A stretch of DNA of 8,662 nucleotides from Gammaproteobacteria bacterium (GTDB lineage Bacteria; Pseudomonadota; Gammaproteobacteria; Enterobacterales; Psychrobiaceae), in assembly GCA_013214885.1 (NCBI GenBank), contig JABSRS010000083.1, positions 1,936-10,597 of the forward strand, in the 5' to 3' direction. The translations under genes and the position numbers were made by a program. Below, piece after piece: positions 8,644 through 8,662 of the stretch. The notes beneath the pieces are model-generated. The model had not been told where the DNA came from, made no database searches, and saw only the letters and a program-made list of their open reading frames with translations. The first letter of the stretch is position 1; each line of letters starts with the position of its first letter.

Positions 8644-8662
8644 TTCAAGTTGGAATGATTAT

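Noticed and set aside
8512..8662. Sigma-54 promoter for norC
   Set aside because: No GG/GC pair with -24/-12 spacing and flanks was found on the minus strand.

Overview
The window is dominated by one minus-strand operon for a cytochrome c-dependent nitric oxide reductase (cNor). In transcription order, from high to low coordinates, it reads norC, norB, norE, norF, norQ, norD. Two more minus-strand genes follow: a FapA/DUF342-family protein and a glycerate 2-kinase cut by the window edge. No plus-strand gene is credible. Every sizeable plus-strand reading frame lies opposite one of these genes.

The DNA is moderately AT-rich, with tightly packed genes and good AGGA/AAGGAG ribosome sites. Together with the protein sequences this suggests a denitrifying or NO-detoxifying gammaproteobacterium, possibly a marine Alteromonadales-type organism. 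That placement is inference from general similarity; no rRNA or marker gene is present.

Layout: 8512-8662 is the norC upstream region and holds several palindromes, one of them a likely operator. 6689-8511 encodes the catalytic complex NorCB. 6616-6688 is a 73-base gap with a strong intrinsic-terminator hairpin that splits the operon into a catalytic part and an accessory part. 4975-6615 encodes NorE, NorF and NorQ, and 3098-4963 encodes NorD. 3040-3095 is the operon terminator and looks bidirectional. 2887-3039 is a probable promoter region for the FapA-like gene. 1201-2886 is the FapA-like gene. 1-1208 is the glycerate kinase, whose start overlaps the end of the FapA-like gene by 8 bases.

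How it works together: NorC (membrane-anchored c-type cytochrome) passes electrons to NorB (heme b, heme b3 and non-heme FeB), which reduces 2 NO to N2O. NorQ (MoxR-type AAA+ ATPase) and NorD (von Willebrand A-domain protein) are the known pair needed to insert or activate the FeB iron. NorE (heme-copper oxidase subunit III-like) and NorF (small three-helix membrane protein) are accessory membrane proteins that support full NO-reducing activity in other bacteria. The link between the nor operon and the two downstream genes is only positional, and a terminator separates them.

I found no evidence for a wholly new system. The points worth a second look are the internal terminator, the uniform coupled junctions, the palindromic norC upstream region, the acidic insert in NorD and the orphan FapA-like gene.
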